Below, in pieces: positions 10,823-22,255 of a DNA stretch of 64,000 bases (position 1 is its first letter; each line of letters opens with the position of its first letter). The DNA is from Macrotis lagotis (lineage: Eukaryota; Chordata; Mammalia; Peramelemorphia; Peramelidae). The notes under the pieces were generated by a model that saw nothing but the letters and a program-made list of their open reading frames with translations, did not search any database and was not told the DNA's origin. The position numbers and the translations under genes are program-made. Location of the stretch: assembly GCF_037893015.1 (NCBI RefSeq), contig NC_133665.1, positions 20,869,207 to 20,933,206 on the forward strand, given 5' to 3'.

Positions 10823-11664
10823 CTTCATTATTTTTTCACCAACCCTATAAAGGAAGTTCAGGACTTTCTAAGAAGTAGGAAAATTCTCCATACCTCAGAG
10901 CTATGATTTAGGTGTTTTTTTTGCTTTTTTTTCCTTTCTCTATCTTGTTTTGGGTCTTAGTCCATTGCCCTGTTGCTTTACAATGGAATGAAGTTGGAGA
11001 AGTTGCCACTAAGTGAGTCGAAAATGGTCTCAATTTAAAGATGTTCAAAACTTCCCTGTTTAGAAGTGATCACCATCACAAATTAATGTTTCCCTGTGAT
11101 TTTCAGACTAGTTTCCTCAGTCACACTTCCCTCTATTTATACCAGAACCTTGGGGAGTCTAAACATGTTCTTTTCATGTGAAAATAAGTTTTATCAACAG
11201 CAAATAAACAGAACTACCATTTGGAATTTCTTTGAGCTTATCTAGAAGTCAGTAAAATAGACAGCCTTTGTTATGACATGAGAGGAAAAACCATCTGATT
11301 TTTTAATAGAAAAGGAATTTCTCTTTAATACCAAGCTTCTAAAATTGCCAATTAACATCTTTTTCAATATTTCAGATTCTCAATATAACCAACAATGATC
11401 TATTTCCCCTCTGGAGCTTAGGACATATATACATGAATTTGGAGTTGGAAGAGAACTTGGAAGTCTAGTCCCATCTCTTTTTATAGATTAGGGAAACTGA
11501 TTCCCAGAGATTTTTTAAAATAAGTAATGACTTTAATTAATTCAATAATACATCTAGCAAAACTTAACAGCCATTGTACCTTCAGAAACATTAACTAAAT
11601 AGCCTTAAACACCAAAGAAATAAATGTTTTTCATAAAGTTAGTCAATTCACATAGATTTGAAAA

Positions 11665-11667
<3 letters not shown>

Positions 11668-11711
<44 letters not shown>
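11668..11711 (+). repeat. (CA)22 microsatellite
   Basis: 44 bp of pure CA, flanked by AAAAATT and TAATTAC. Confidence 0.98.
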
Positions 11712-11713
<2 letters not shown>

Positions 11714-12194
11714 ATTACAAAAATGAGTTTACTACCAGAGAACTCTTAACCATAAATTGAATAAATACGTGGCCTCCACTGAAAATTCAATTCGACTCAA
11801 TTAAAATGGAAGACATTACAATTGCACAGCTTTTCAGCAAGTAACTCAAATATAGAGATTTCATGAGTGGTTTAGGTAGGGGGAAAGAGATAATTCTTAT
11901 CTGCAATAGTAATTAGTCAAATTTTTTCTTTGATCTGTTTCTTAAACCCACAATCACCTTTCTTGCAAAAACCATTTTCTTTCAGATTTCTGTACTAATT
12001 ACATCTAAAAGAAACTAAGTCAATTTTGTAATATACTTTGTATGAACAATCAATCCTTATTTCATAGAAAGTTCATGTGAGGTCTAAAATGTTGCTGTGT
12101 TAAGAAACAAGTTCTTTATATAAACACATGCAGTCGGACATCACTGATCTTTCAATAGATGCAGCATTATCAAAGTATAGCAAAATACATTCAG

Positions 12195-12282
12195 GGTTGG
12201 CTAGGTGGCACAATGGATTATCAAGCATTGGCCCTGAAGTTAGGAAGACCCAAGTTCAAATTTGACATCTGTGCGACCCTAG
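12195..12282 (+). repeat. WSINE1-like SINE, 3'-truncated
   Basis: The head GGTTGGCTAGGTGGCACAAT is followed by CCTGAAGTTAGGAAGACCCA and GTTCAAATTTGACATCTGTG, then breaks off into a GAAAG/GGAA purine stretch to about 12320. Confidence 0.85.
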
Positions 12283-13159
12283 AAAGAAAGAATAAAAAGA
12301 AAGATAGGAAGGAAGGAAGGATAGACATTCAGTAGTCATATAAAGCAGATGTAAGTAGAAATTCTATTGCAGAGCTGAGAAATTGTTCACAAGGTAAATA
12401 TACTTTATTTGCACATGTAGTGACAAATGTCATTCATTCATATTTGCATTAATTTTCCATACTGAACTTTGGTGGAAAATGTTGAAATGGAGCTAAAAAA
12501 AGTTTCAACTTCTCAACATCCTTGTGTATTTTAGTGGATTTTTCTTTTGATGATTTTCTATGATTGAAAAAGAAAGACTTTTGACAAACCTCCAAAGGCC
12601 TTTTTTTTCCTGATATGAATCTTTCTTCTTTGGGAACATTCATTGAAAAGCTCTTTAAAAACCTCCTAAGAAGTTTCTTTACTTAATCCTTTAACAGTCT
12701 CTTATTGATGAAATGTGGAGGGTCTTCAGTGTTAAAGCTTTCAAGTCAATTTCAGGTTGTTTTGGAAAATGTGGTCTAGTTATTCAAAATATAGCTTGTC
12801 TCCAATTTCTTGTATTAGTTTTGCCAATTCAATAGCACCAGGATTAACTTTTGTATTTGCAGATTGCTGAGGTAGAGGATTGAGATCATCCTACAGAAGG
12901 CATACAAATGTCTTCTCCCTAAGACATCCTGGTCAGGCTTGGGAAGTAGGTTGGGAACATTTGGTCTTTAGATAGAAAAAAGAGGCAGATCAACCCCTTT
13001 TACCGAGTCTTGCTCTGGAGGGTGACTGGTAGGTGAATAATGGTATTGGGGCAGTGGTCAAAGAGATGCTTGTGGCATGCGTAGAATGTGGTAAACTATT
13101 AGAAGACCTAAGAGGTGTCTGGTCTTCAACCTATCCCTGTGAGCTTCTCCACTCAGGCC

Positions 13160-13212
13160 CAAAGATTTTAAGTGATTTGCCCAAAGTCACATAGATAGTA
13201 AGTGAAAGAGCT
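13160..13212 (-). repeat. MIR core fragment
   Basis: TTAAGTGATTTGCCCAAAGT and CACATAGATAGTAAGTGAAA match the reverse MIR core. Confidence 0.65.
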
Positions 13213-13689
13213 TTAAAAAGTCATATTTTCTTTATCCAAACATTTCTTTGGTTGCCCATATAAATAGAGGCTCCTGAGGCACCTCAAAATAAGATATGGG
13301 AGATTGCTTTTGTGGTCATCAACTTTATGTGTATCATGAATTCCTATGGCAATATAGTAAAATTGGCAAAATTTGGCTTTCTGGACCTCATCTCAGCATG
13401 ATAGTTTTAAAGGCATATAATAATGTACATATGATTAAAAAGGAAATCAATTAAATTGAAATAAAGTTGTCAATTTTTTCCCCTAATGCCCCAGATTAAG
13501 AACCCTTTTATTCAGTGGGAAAAAACCCTATCTTTAAGGCCTTTGATGTTTTAAGTCTTTTATATGAGTCTAAAATTCATTGAGCCTATCAAAAAATGTG
13601 AACAGTTTAACCCTGGCAGTTTAATGTAAGGGGTAAGGGCAGGAAGATGGAAGCAGAGTACAGAAGGGATGAGAGGAAGGAGACAAGCA

Positions 13690-13920
13690 ATCATATTTAT
13701 TAAGTAACTACAAACTATGCTCCAGACCCTATGCCAAGCTCATTTGATCCTCTCAGAAACCCTGGAAAGTTAAGTGCTATTATTCCACAGCTTATATTTG
13801 AGAAAACTAAAGGAGAGAGAGATAAAAATGACTTCCCAGGTTCACATGATTAGGCTAAATTTGAACTCAGGTCTTCTTGACCAAACCCAGCATTTTATTC
13901 ATTTACCATTAAACTTCTTG
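13690..13920 (-). repeat. MIR/L2-type copy, antisense
   Basis: From TTTATTAAGTAACTAC and GATCCTCTCAGAAACCCTGG through GAGAAAACTAAAGG, ATGACTTCCCAGGTTCACAT and TTGAACTCAGGTCTTCTTGA, this is the reverse MIR-family layout, diverged. Confidence 0.7.
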
Positions 13921-14369
13921 ACATAATATTTGAGATGGAATATAACCATAGAAACTGCCTTGTGATCCAGGATCATATCAATAGGGAAAAACACTAAGTG
14001 TCATTATCTTGGGCAGGGACTATGACCATCACTGCAGATGACTGAATAATAGGAAAATAATTCTCTGTTTTATCCCTGAGTCTATTTATTCTGATGGTCC
14101 TTATTCCAAGACTATTCCCAGTACAAAGTCCTTGGAATGTCCTCATCACAATATTTTAGCTATGGCTGGGACAGCAAGTAGCATTTAAACCAGAGATTTC
14201 TTTCTTTTGTGTTCTGGACTGCTTCTCAGAATAATGCCATTAAATAATTGAAGGAAATTCTAATTTTCAGTTAGAAGTTAGTGAAAATAAAGATGTAATT
14301 GTTTTCCCCATTCAAGTTCATGGATACCTTGAAATCTATTCACAGATCCAAGTTAAAAAGCCTTGCCTA

Positions 14370-14508
14370 AACCAGTCCTCTCATTTTATAGAAAAGGAGA
14401 AACACAGGGATTTGTCCAAAGTCCCATAGTTAAAGCATAATACACGTAGATTAGAATTCAGATCTATTGACCCCTAGTCCAGTACCCTTTTTCTTATATT
14501 ACACTGTC
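14370..14508 (-). repeat. MIR fragment, antisense
   Basis: CTCATTTTATAGAAAAGGAG, GATTTGTCCAAAGTCCCATA and AGAATTCAGATCTATTGACC follow the reverse MIR order. Confidence 0.7.
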
Positions 14509-15288
14509 TCCCTCCTGAGTTCCACTATATTTCCAGCAGAGTGCTGAGTAGTTCTCCTAAGGACAAGGAGAACATTTTTTGCCAGTTATCCCCTTCACAT
14601 TGACCTGATTCCAAATTTAGGATGCAACTTGAGCCTTTGGGGACTGGGATTTAGGGAAGAGGGATAAGGGTGAGGAAAGTAACTTCCTGGTTCAAAGGGA
14701 TTCGAAAGGCTGCTCCTCCAGGTTCTCACACTCCAAGTCATGCCTATGAAAGAACCTTTTGATGAGTTACAGCAAATGGGAATGTGTCAGGAACATGTGG
14801 CTCTAATTTCCCTCAGGCAATACACCGGGACTTTGGGAACCAAGAGGAAAATGCCTGGTGAGAAGTGAGTTGTTTTATTTTTATTATTGTTGTTGGCATC
14901 CAAACGCTCAAAAAAAACCCACCCAACCCAGTCAGAAATATCTTCTCAAGCACCTCACTCTTTAAGCTTTTCTCATCTCTAGTTTCTCAACTAGAGTGAA
15001 TATGAAAAATGACCAAAAACCTCTGACGGGAGGTTGTATATGATCTTCATTTAACTTTCTCAACATTATCTTGCATGCATAAACACACTGGAAAAAATGG
15101 TTTTAGGTATAGGGGTCATTTCCTACCGAAAGTCTATATATCTAAATAAGGTCTGCCATTTTGTTCATTTGATAGCATAAGATAAAGATATCTCTAAACT
15201 TTCCCAGGGGTACTCACTCCATAGGGAAATGTGACATATTGAATATTATTATATTGGTTAATGATAGTGTTTTAGAATTTTGCAAAAT

Positions 15289-15471
15289 ATTTTACAAATT
15301 TTGGGGTGGCTAGGTGGCACAGTGGATAGGACACCAGCCCTGGAGTCAAGAGTACCTGAGTTCAAATCTGGTCTCAGACACTTAATAATTACCTAGCTGT
15401 GTGGCCTTGGGCAAGCCACTTAACCCCATTGCCTTGCAAATACCTAAAAAAAAAAGAAATTTTACAAATTT
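15289..15471 (+). repeat. WSINE1-like SINE with target-site duplication
   Basis: The SINE body is 15302-15456: GGGGTGGCTAGGTGGCACAG, CCAGCCCTGGAGTCAAGAGT, CTTAATAATTACCTAGCTGT, ACTTAACCCCATTGCCTTGC and an A-rich tail. A perfect 13-bp duplication, ATTTTACAAATTT, flanks it at 15289-15301 and 15459-15471. The copy is well preserved, hence relatively young. Confidence 0.96.
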
Positions 15472-15806
15472 GGTCTCATTGAACCATTTGAACAAGAAAG
15501 GAAAGTTTGTATTTTGGATTGTTTCCCTGATGCTTGACTATAGAGTGAGAAGTTGCCCATTAATGAGTTCCAAATGTCTTGGATTCAAAAATTTTCAATA
15601 CTTTTCTGAGAATGGAAATCTTCATTAAAGTCACCATCTCAAAAGTTAATGTTCCTTTTTCTTTTCTGAGCCCTTCCTTTTTATCATTTTAGAACTTTGA
15701 ATTCTAAATAAGTTCTTCATGTCAAAACGTTACTAGAGGAAAATGAATGAGTAAGGAAAAGAGGAGTAACTGTTCTGTGAAATAGCTATTATAGGAATGA
15801 AACTTC

Positions 15807-15925
15807 CCATTTTATAGAGGAAACTGAAGCTCAGCAAAGTTAAGTGATTTCCCCAAAGTCACACAGCTAGTAAATATCAAGGGCAGGATTCAAATTTGGG
15901 ACATTCTATCTGCTTCATCATGCTA
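15807..15925 (-). repeat. MIR fragment, antisense
   Basis: CCCATTTTATAGAGGAAACT, GAAGCTCAGCAAAGTTAAGT and AAAGTCACACAGCTAGTAAA are the reverse MIR core. Confidence 0.8.
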
Positions 15926-15969
15926 TTTTTTCCAATACTTGCATAGGGGCATCTTAAACCAGACCCTCA

Positions 15970-16160
15970 TTATATGTATGTGTATGTATATGTATATATG
16001 GGTTTATAATATAAAGTATTTGTTCTGTATATATTATTTGCATATATGTGTTATTGGTGTATACAAATATGTATATGATATATGTTTATATAGAATATAT
16101 TATATATGTATACATATAATTATATATATATATTTATACACACACACATATAGATATCTT
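15970..16160 (+). repeat. AT-rich TATG/TATA low-complexity stretch
   Basis: Repeated ATATGTGTATGTATATG-like words with TATA and CACACA patches. Imperfect, and probably an eroded microsatellite. Confidence 0.85.
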
Positions 16161-16247
16161 GTTATCCCCAAGTGGATCTGATGATTATGTCAGTTTTATA
16201 TGTTAGTTTAGAGGTATAGTTTTTTTTGCATTATATTGCATTATATT

Positions 16248-16437
16248 TCAGAGATCTAGAGGGGAAGGAACCTCAGAGGTTATCTAATCTAATCCTTTCC
16301 TTTTTCAGATAAGTAAACTGAGTGCTAGAAAAGTTAAGTGACTTATCCTAGGTCACAGAAGCAGTAAGCTTTCAAGACCAAATTTGATTCCAGGTCTTCT
16401 GACTCCAGGGTCAGTGGTCTTCCCACTGTACTTCATC
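16248..16437 (-). repeat. CORE-SINE/MIR-like copy, antisense
   Basis: GGAAGGAACCTCAGAGGTTA and TCTAATCTAATCCTTTCC lead into AAGTTAAGTGACTTATCCTA, GGTCACAGAAGCAGTAAGC and TTCTGACTCCAGGGTCAGTG. It is the marsupial SINE type with the CCTCAGAGGTCATCTA segment, as at 20178, 32500 and 56685. Confidence 0.72.
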
Positions 16438-18129
16438 TACTTAAATGTAAAGTAAGATATATGAGAGATGGAGGGAGAAAAGGTGTGTGATTGTATTCTA
16501 GTGCCCCAACTCCATTACCTATTTCATTTAGAGATACTTGAGCTAGTATCCTACTGTAAAGATCTTTGATAATTCCAGGGATGCCTGGAGAGGAGAGACA
16601 CAGATATACTTTACCTCAGTGGGAGGAAAAACTTTACTGTGGGATGAAAATAATGAACATTAAACTGTTCAGTTGAAATGAAGGTTTGGGTGATTCAGAA
16701 GGCCCTTGACACAGCTAGTTCAAAAGGCCTTGTGACTAGAATTCTGGCCCTGGAGTTAGGAAGATCTCAGTGAAAAATCTATCTATGTTTCCTCAACTGT
16801 AAAATAAGGATGATAACAGGATCACTTTAAGGATCAGATGAGATATTTATAAAGCACATGTTATGTAAATGATTTTTCCATTCATTCATCTTCCAATCCT
16901 CCTTTGTTCAGACTATACCCCATATCTCAAATAACAAAACTAGTTAGAAGGGCCCCCTCCTTAGACCTCAGTACTAATGGGAGTTCCAGTGAGCACACAA
17001 GAGCCACGTAATCCAAAGAGAACTGTTTCTCATCTTCTGTGCAGAGCAGAGAAGTGAATGGCTGTCTTATCATTGCAACAAAGATAGCAACACCCAGAGT
17101 TCTGGGCTTGAGATCAGGATTAGGGTTCATGTTGGGCAAACCCCTAGCCTGCAGAGCTTTTGCAGACATGTTCTGATCATCAGATGAATTTCTCTAAGCC
17201 TGACACTTCCTGTTAGATAAACACTTTACATCTTTGGGAATCCCATGCATACTTTGAGAGGCTTCTTGGGGGAGGGCATATTACAAATTCACAGAGCTTA
17301 GGGTTTTACGGAAACTTAAGAAGTCCCAGAATCCTGCCTTTGGGAAGGTAAGAACTTCATTGCTCTTTCATTTAAAAAAAAAACAATGAAAACTTAAGTG
17401 ACCAAAGAGGTCATATCTTCTCAGTAATTTAGAGCACTAGAGAGTTCCCTTGGGTTCTGAGATTAAAGTCTGGACACAGAGCCAGTTAGTCAGAAGCAAG
17501 ATTGGAATACAGGTCTTCATGATTCAAAAGAGTTCAACTTAGTATTCACCATACTCATTGCCATTTTGGGGTACTGTTTTTCTTTTTTGTTTTTTTAAGT
17601 AGGGAATGGAACTGGGATTTACTTGGTACAGGAAATGTGTAGATGAAGAAGTTCCTTCTACAAATACAAGATGGCACCTTAAGCAACCTGTAGAGGATTG
17701 CCTAAAGCACAAAGAAGTTAAATCTACTTGATTGAGGTTCCACAGTATGTCTGAAGTGAGACTTGGCTCCTGGTATTCCTAATTCTGAGCTACTACTTGG
17801 CTAAGTTCGCTGTCAACAAACATTAAGCACCTACTATGTACTAAGCACTTTTCCCCTACAGTATCTGGCACATAATAAGGTTTAATGAATGTCTGTTGAC
17901 TGTGATTAGGATAGGCACAGAGCCTGGAACTGAGAAATGTTGTGACTTGCCCAAAATCTCCAATGAGTATGACTTAACCTTACTCTTCCTGACTTTGAAG
18001 CTACTTCATGGTAGTTTCTAATAAGTTTAAAATAGGACTTAAACCACACAGACCCCTCTTTGTGATACTTTTTCTAGGTGAATTCCACTTTTCCCCAAAG
18101 TGACACATCAGTTCTACTTCCTTGAGATA

Positions 18130-18356
18130 CCTTAGTATAATGAAAAGAACTGAATTTGGAGATAGAAGATTTAGGTACTTCCTAGTTGTGGCATCCTGGG
18201 CAAACCCTTTGCTCTCTCTGGGCCTTGGTTTCCTGGTCTATCTCTTTTTATCTATAAAATGACTAGAGAAGGAAATGACAATCTACTCCAGATTTTTTTT
18301 TGCAAAGAAAACTCCAAATGGGGTCATGAAGAGTAGGGCAAGATCGAACAACAACA
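18130..18356 (+). repeat. Long tRNA-derived marsupial SINE
   Basis: Forward copy, rather diverged: CCTAGTTGTGGCATCCTGGG, AAGGAAATGACAATCTACTCC, AAAGAAAACTCCAAATGGGG, TCATGAAGAGTAGGGCAAGA and CGAACAACAAC at the 3' end. Confidence 0.8.
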
Positions 18357-18707
18357 TGGATCCCTAGACCATTTCCATAATACCAAACAAGGTAAGAGAA
18401 GTTAATTCTAGCAATTTTCATATGACTTTGAGGTGGAAAGAAAGTCATTAAAGAAGTCTCTTTTTTGTGGAAGGCTAAATTCACATAGATTCCACTAGGA
18501 CTTCAAGGAAGCTGTACATAGGTTCCCCAATGACAGGTGAATCAACCTCTGAAGTGCAACCCAAAAGCAAGAAATAAAACAGGGGCTGTAGGGAAAGGGA
18601 ATTTATTCCTGTGCAAGAGGTTACAGAGTTGAGTCATTCTTTCACTCCTCTTCCACCACTGGATGAATGCAAACTGCCAATGTACAAGCTTGAGCTTCCA
18701 GGCATAC

Positions 18708-18867
18708 CTGCTATGCTGATAGTAGCTGCAGCCTTCATGGTGCTGAATTTCTCCCCATGCTTGTTAGTAGCTATGCAAGTGAACAGGCCTGGCTTGGTGA
18801 TCAACAGCTGCAGCTGGGAATCAATCACTCTGTCTTTCACACTTTCTAGAATGGACCCAGCAGACAC
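18708..18867 (-). CDS. MUSK: MUSK exon, Ig-like domain 3 second half
   Basis: A 160-nt minus-strand exon. The acceptor is TTTCATTGCCAG, the first codons are V-S-A-G-S-I-L-E-S, and the exon ends ISIA plus one G before a GTATGC donor (phase 0 in, phase 1 out, 53 codons). Key features are KDRVIDS, the F-strand cysteine in [14 protein letters not shown], and the closing strand KAAATISIA. It pairs with the exon at 34452-34576: the disulphide joins the cysteine of TLRCTA there to TCIATN here. Compared with human MuSK as recalled, the start reads AVSAGSI rather than AVSSGSI. The phase-1 exit does not fit the phase-2 entry of the next obvious exon, which implies a small exon in between. Confidence 0.97.
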
Positions 18868-18940
18868 CTGGCAATGAAAGCAGACATGGAAAAAGAAGTA
18901 GGTCAATAAATTAAAAGTATACTGCATTGCTGAACTGAAC

Positions 18941-19301
18941 TGGCCTTTGGAGCTCGAAGACTAGTTTCTAGCCTAGCTCTGTGTTTCAGGGAAAATTATT
19001 TAGACTAACACATTTTCTCCATCTGTAAAATAGGGATAATATTGTGATACTACTGGAACTTAGAGCCAGAAATCTAGATTCTAGATGCAACATTTCCTGG
19101 CTATTTGTCACTGGGAGTTACATAGACTAATGCATTTTTTTTCCATCTATAAAATAGGGAGAATTATGCTGATATTACTGGTCCTTAAAGCTAGAAGACC
19201 AGATTCTAGGCCATAACATTTCCTAACTATGTCACTAGGTAAGTTATCTAGCCTACCATATTTTCTTCATTTGTAAAATAGGACTAATGATGCTGATATT
19301 A
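18941..19301 (+). repeat. Three tandem ~120-bp MIR-like units
   Basis: The units are 18941-19053, 19054-19178 and 19179-19301. Each begins TGG, has an AG-AGAC/AGAT-TCTAG stretch, then a GTCACT/AGTTA-type middle, TAGACTAAC/TAGCCTACC, a T-rich word, CATCTGTAAAATAGG-like, and ends GCTGATATTA (GTGATACTA in unit 1). Each looks like the MIR order, so the array is a tandem amplification of a MIR-derived unit. It starts 74 bp upstream of the Ig3 second-half exon in transcript terms. Confidence 0.85.
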
Positions 19302-20177
19302 TGGACCAAATGGGTTCTTGTTTTTTGTTTTTGTTTTTTAATTTAAAACTTTTCTTAAAGGTAATTTATACTTTTTTGCTGTTCTGACTTTGAGAAACAC
19401 CAGCAAATATAAGCAGTTGCTAATACAAAGGACAGAAACAGACTATATATAAAGTTATGAATCTCCAGTCTAATTTAACACTTTAGTTTTAAAGCTGTCC
19501 TATCTGTGTCTTCTTCTAAATTTCCTTCTATGCATTTACACAAATGCTTCTAAGACCACAGAATCCTTGTAAAGAAAGAGCTTTAGCTCACCTCCACGCC
19601 CCATTTATTTATTTTTAGGAGAATTGCAGTTTTATGAATGGGAACTCTAGGTGTGGAAATTTCCTTATAGAAACAGGTCTACAGAAACCTTTGGGACTTA
19701 ACAGTCTAAGTTGCCAGAACACTGGGATGTTAAGCAACTTGCCCAGGAGTCATTCAGTCACTATGTGTCAGAGGTGAACTACCTCTCAATACCTCTCAGA
19801 GACCCACATAAACATATTCATTGTCTCAAACCTTTTAATAAAGGCTATTTGGGCTGGCTTGTAGCCCAGCTACAGCTACAGCCACAGGTGTTATGCATCT
19901 TTTTATTCAGACCCTATCTAATAAAAGAAATCTTTGTAAAAAGAAACAAAATCATAGATATTAGTTCTACAGAAGGGCATGTATCAAAAATATGTATCTT
20001 AAGTGAGATCAGAAGTTCTGAACGAAAGTCCTAGTTTCTCAGATGAAATGAAATTACTGCCAAGATTAAGGGAACAATTCAAGTGACCTGATTCCCATAC
20101 CAACACCTTTTCTGAGACAGTAAGCTCCCTTTCCCTAATAGCAGGAAAGTCTTGAGGGGTGGGTAGGGAGGGCAGTC

Positions 20178-20372
20178 ATTTACCATTTGGAGCAGTTTTC
20201 AAGTTGGAAGGAACCTTGGAGTCATCTAGACCAATACTCTCATTTTACTGAGGTAAAAAATAGGGACTAAGAAAAATCAAATGACTTTTCCTGAAGTCAC
20301 AGAGAAATGAGAGAAGTAGAATCTGAACCCAGGTCTTATTGTCAGGCTATTTTCCACTATCCCTTGTTGCCT
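20178..20372 (-). repeat. CORE-SINE/MIR-like copy, antisense
   Basis: AAGGAACCTTGGAGTCATCT, ACTCTCATTTTACTGAGG, AATGACTTTTCCTGAAGTCA and AATCTGAACCCAGGTCTTAT follow the same layout as the copy at 16248. Confidence 0.72.
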
Positions 20373-20711
20373 TGATGATAATAAAGTTTAATAATAATAA
20401 ATAGCCTCAAGTTTTACTCCCATGAAAAGAAATGTCCCCAAAATGGAGAATAAAGGAATATGAAAGATGATTTTTCCTCTAAGATACTATGATATTGCTT
20501 TGAACCAGTGTCTTCTACCTATATAGCCTACATTTAGCTAGCTCTGTAGGGTCAATTTATTTGTCCTGAGATTTCAGAGGCAAACTCCATTTATGTAATC
20601 AAGTTACAGTTATGTAGTTATGTAGTCTGGTAGCTCAGTTAAGCCTAGTCCTCATTACCAGGTGCGTCAATCGACATTTTTAGTTGCTAGTCTTTGTAAT
20701 CATCAATCTTT

Positions 20712-20770
20712 ACACACACATATATATATATATATATGTATATAATATATATACATATATATATATATAT
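20712..20770 (+). repeat. CA/TA microsatellite
   Basis: A short CA run leads into interrupted TA repeats (ATATGTATATAATATATATAC and more). Confidence 0.95.
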
Positions 20771-21038
20771 GTTTTACCTTGTCTTCTTACTTCCATCTTT
20801 ATTTCCCCATTTCTTTCTCCTACATCTCTTTTCTCTCTCTGTGTTTTCTTTTTTTCTGAATTACTGGGGAAGGTATAAGAAAGTTGGTCTGAGGATAAGC
20901 CATGCTGAAAACATTGGCCAAGAGAAGAAGAATCAGAACAACAGCTCTGAGACCCTAAACTAAATCTGGTTTCCTTTCCTCCCTCTCTAGAGGCACTGGT
21001 CAAAGCCACTATATGGGCCAGCAGCAAGTCCTATCTTT

Positions 21039-21214
21039 AAAAGTAGGTAATGGGGTGGCTAGGTGGTACAGTGGATAGAGAACTGACCCTGGAGTCAGGA
21101 GGATCTGAGTTCAAATCTGACCTCAGACACTTAATAGTAATCACCTAGCTGTGGCCTTGGGCAAGCCACTTAACCCCATTGCCTTGCAAAAGAATTTAAA
21201 AAAAAAGTAGGTAA
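21039..21214 (+). repeat. WSINE1-like SINE with target-site duplication
   Basis: Body 21052-21206, from GGGGTGGCTAGGTGGTACAG through ACTTAACCCCATTGCCTTGC to the A tail. The 12-bp duplication AAAAGTAGGTAA lies at 21039-21050 and 21203-21214. Confidence 0.95.
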
Positions 21215-21635
21215 CAGAATTTCATCTGGTTAGCTTTAATTATTTTTGGAATTCTAATTTTTTTTCATTTCCAATTCTTGACTTAATATTGCCCTTAATG
21301 GTAATCACAAAACTCTGCTTTTACTTTAAAGAAGGATGTAGGTACTTTGTTATCTGTGAGAGGTTTCCGTTGCCAGATTGAATTTTGGGGCATTTTCCTT
21401 AACATCTGTATGGAAATAGCAGTGCTGAGAGAAAACCTTCTTTAAATAGTCATAAAGATGAAGGTTACAGTTCAATTTAGGTTATTGTATTTATCAGGAC
21501 CCTAATTTTTACCCATCCTGGTATCCATGGAATAAGCTATGAAAAGATTATAATTATTCATATTTTCAGCAACTATCTTCAATCAATGATTTAGGACTTT
21601 GCAGCTTATAAATTACTTTTGATGCTCATTACTAA

Positions 21636-21872
21636 GAGGTACTAGAAGGTACAGTGGTTACAGCTCTAGGTTCAGAATCTGGAAACCTCATCTTCCTAAA
21701 TGCATAACCAGTCTCTGACATTCAATAGCTGTGTAACCCTGGGCAAGTCACTTAACCCTCAGTTTCCTTGGTTCTAAAATGAGCTGAAGAAAGAAATGGC
21801 AAACCACTCAAGTTTTGTTGCCTAGAAAACTCCAAATGGAGTCACAGAGTTGGTTACAACTGAACAACAACA
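21636..21872 (+). repeat. Long tRNA-derived marsupial SINE
   Basis: Forward copy: CTAGAAGGTACAGTGGTTAC, CAATAGCTGTGTAACCCTGG, GCAAGTCACTTAACCCTCAG, AAATGGCAAACCACTCAAGT, AACTCCAAATGGAGTCACAG and CAACTGAACAACAAC. Confidence 0.9.
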
Positions 21873-22009
21873 AAAACCTATGTGATCTTGGACATGTTAC
21901 TTAACTTTTAATAAGAATTTTCATATGCTGAAAAGAATCTCAGAGGCCCTCTAATTAAATGGCAGAGGGCAAATTAAATGGCCCTGAGATTCATTTTAGT
22001 GCTTTATCC

Positions 22010-22097
22010 ATAATCTTATGAAAATTCTTCACAGCAACTTCATAAGACATCAAGTTTGCAGAACTATTATTTTTCTATTTTTTAGTTGGGAAAACTA

Positions 22098-22157
<60 letters not shown>

Positions 22158-22255
22158 AATGACTTGCTGGGAGTCACACAGATAATAAGCATTTTAGATT
22201 TTAGTCAGGACTTGAACCTAAGTCTTCTAGACTCCAAATATATCTTTCCACTCTA
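22010..22255 (-). repeat. MIR copy, antisense, containing a GA microsatellite
   Basis: The pieces GGGAAAACTAAGG before and AATGACTTGCTGGGAGTCAC after belong to one reverse MIR. Between them sits (GA)27 at 22101-22154, so the microsatellite grew inside the SINE where AGAGAGGTTAAGT would stand. Confidence 0.8.

Larger units (their letters stand above)
9548..18707 (-). other. MUSK: MUSK intron between Ig3 second-half exon and microexon
   Basis: A 9,160-bp intron from the GTATGC donor at 18707 to the CACATAG acceptor at 9548. It contains MIR-type fragments, CT and CA microsatellites, two short SINEs, and an AT-rich TATG/TATA stretch at 15970-16160. The parts 10823-11400, 11760-12190, 12330-13140 and 14510-15288 show nothing recognisable. 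Confidence 0.8.

Noticed and set aside
12575..12600. Second alternative microexon site (ACCTCCAAAGG on plus)
   Set aside because: The required acceptor AG is missing; CC stands there instead.
15303..15375. tRNA gene suggested by box-like sequence
   Set aside because: The head is the tRNA-derived part of a SINE; the same sequence occurs in all copies and has no full cloverleaf.
18611..18877. Plus-strand frame of 88 codons over the Ig3 exon
   Set aside because: Antisense shadow of the exon at 18708-18867.
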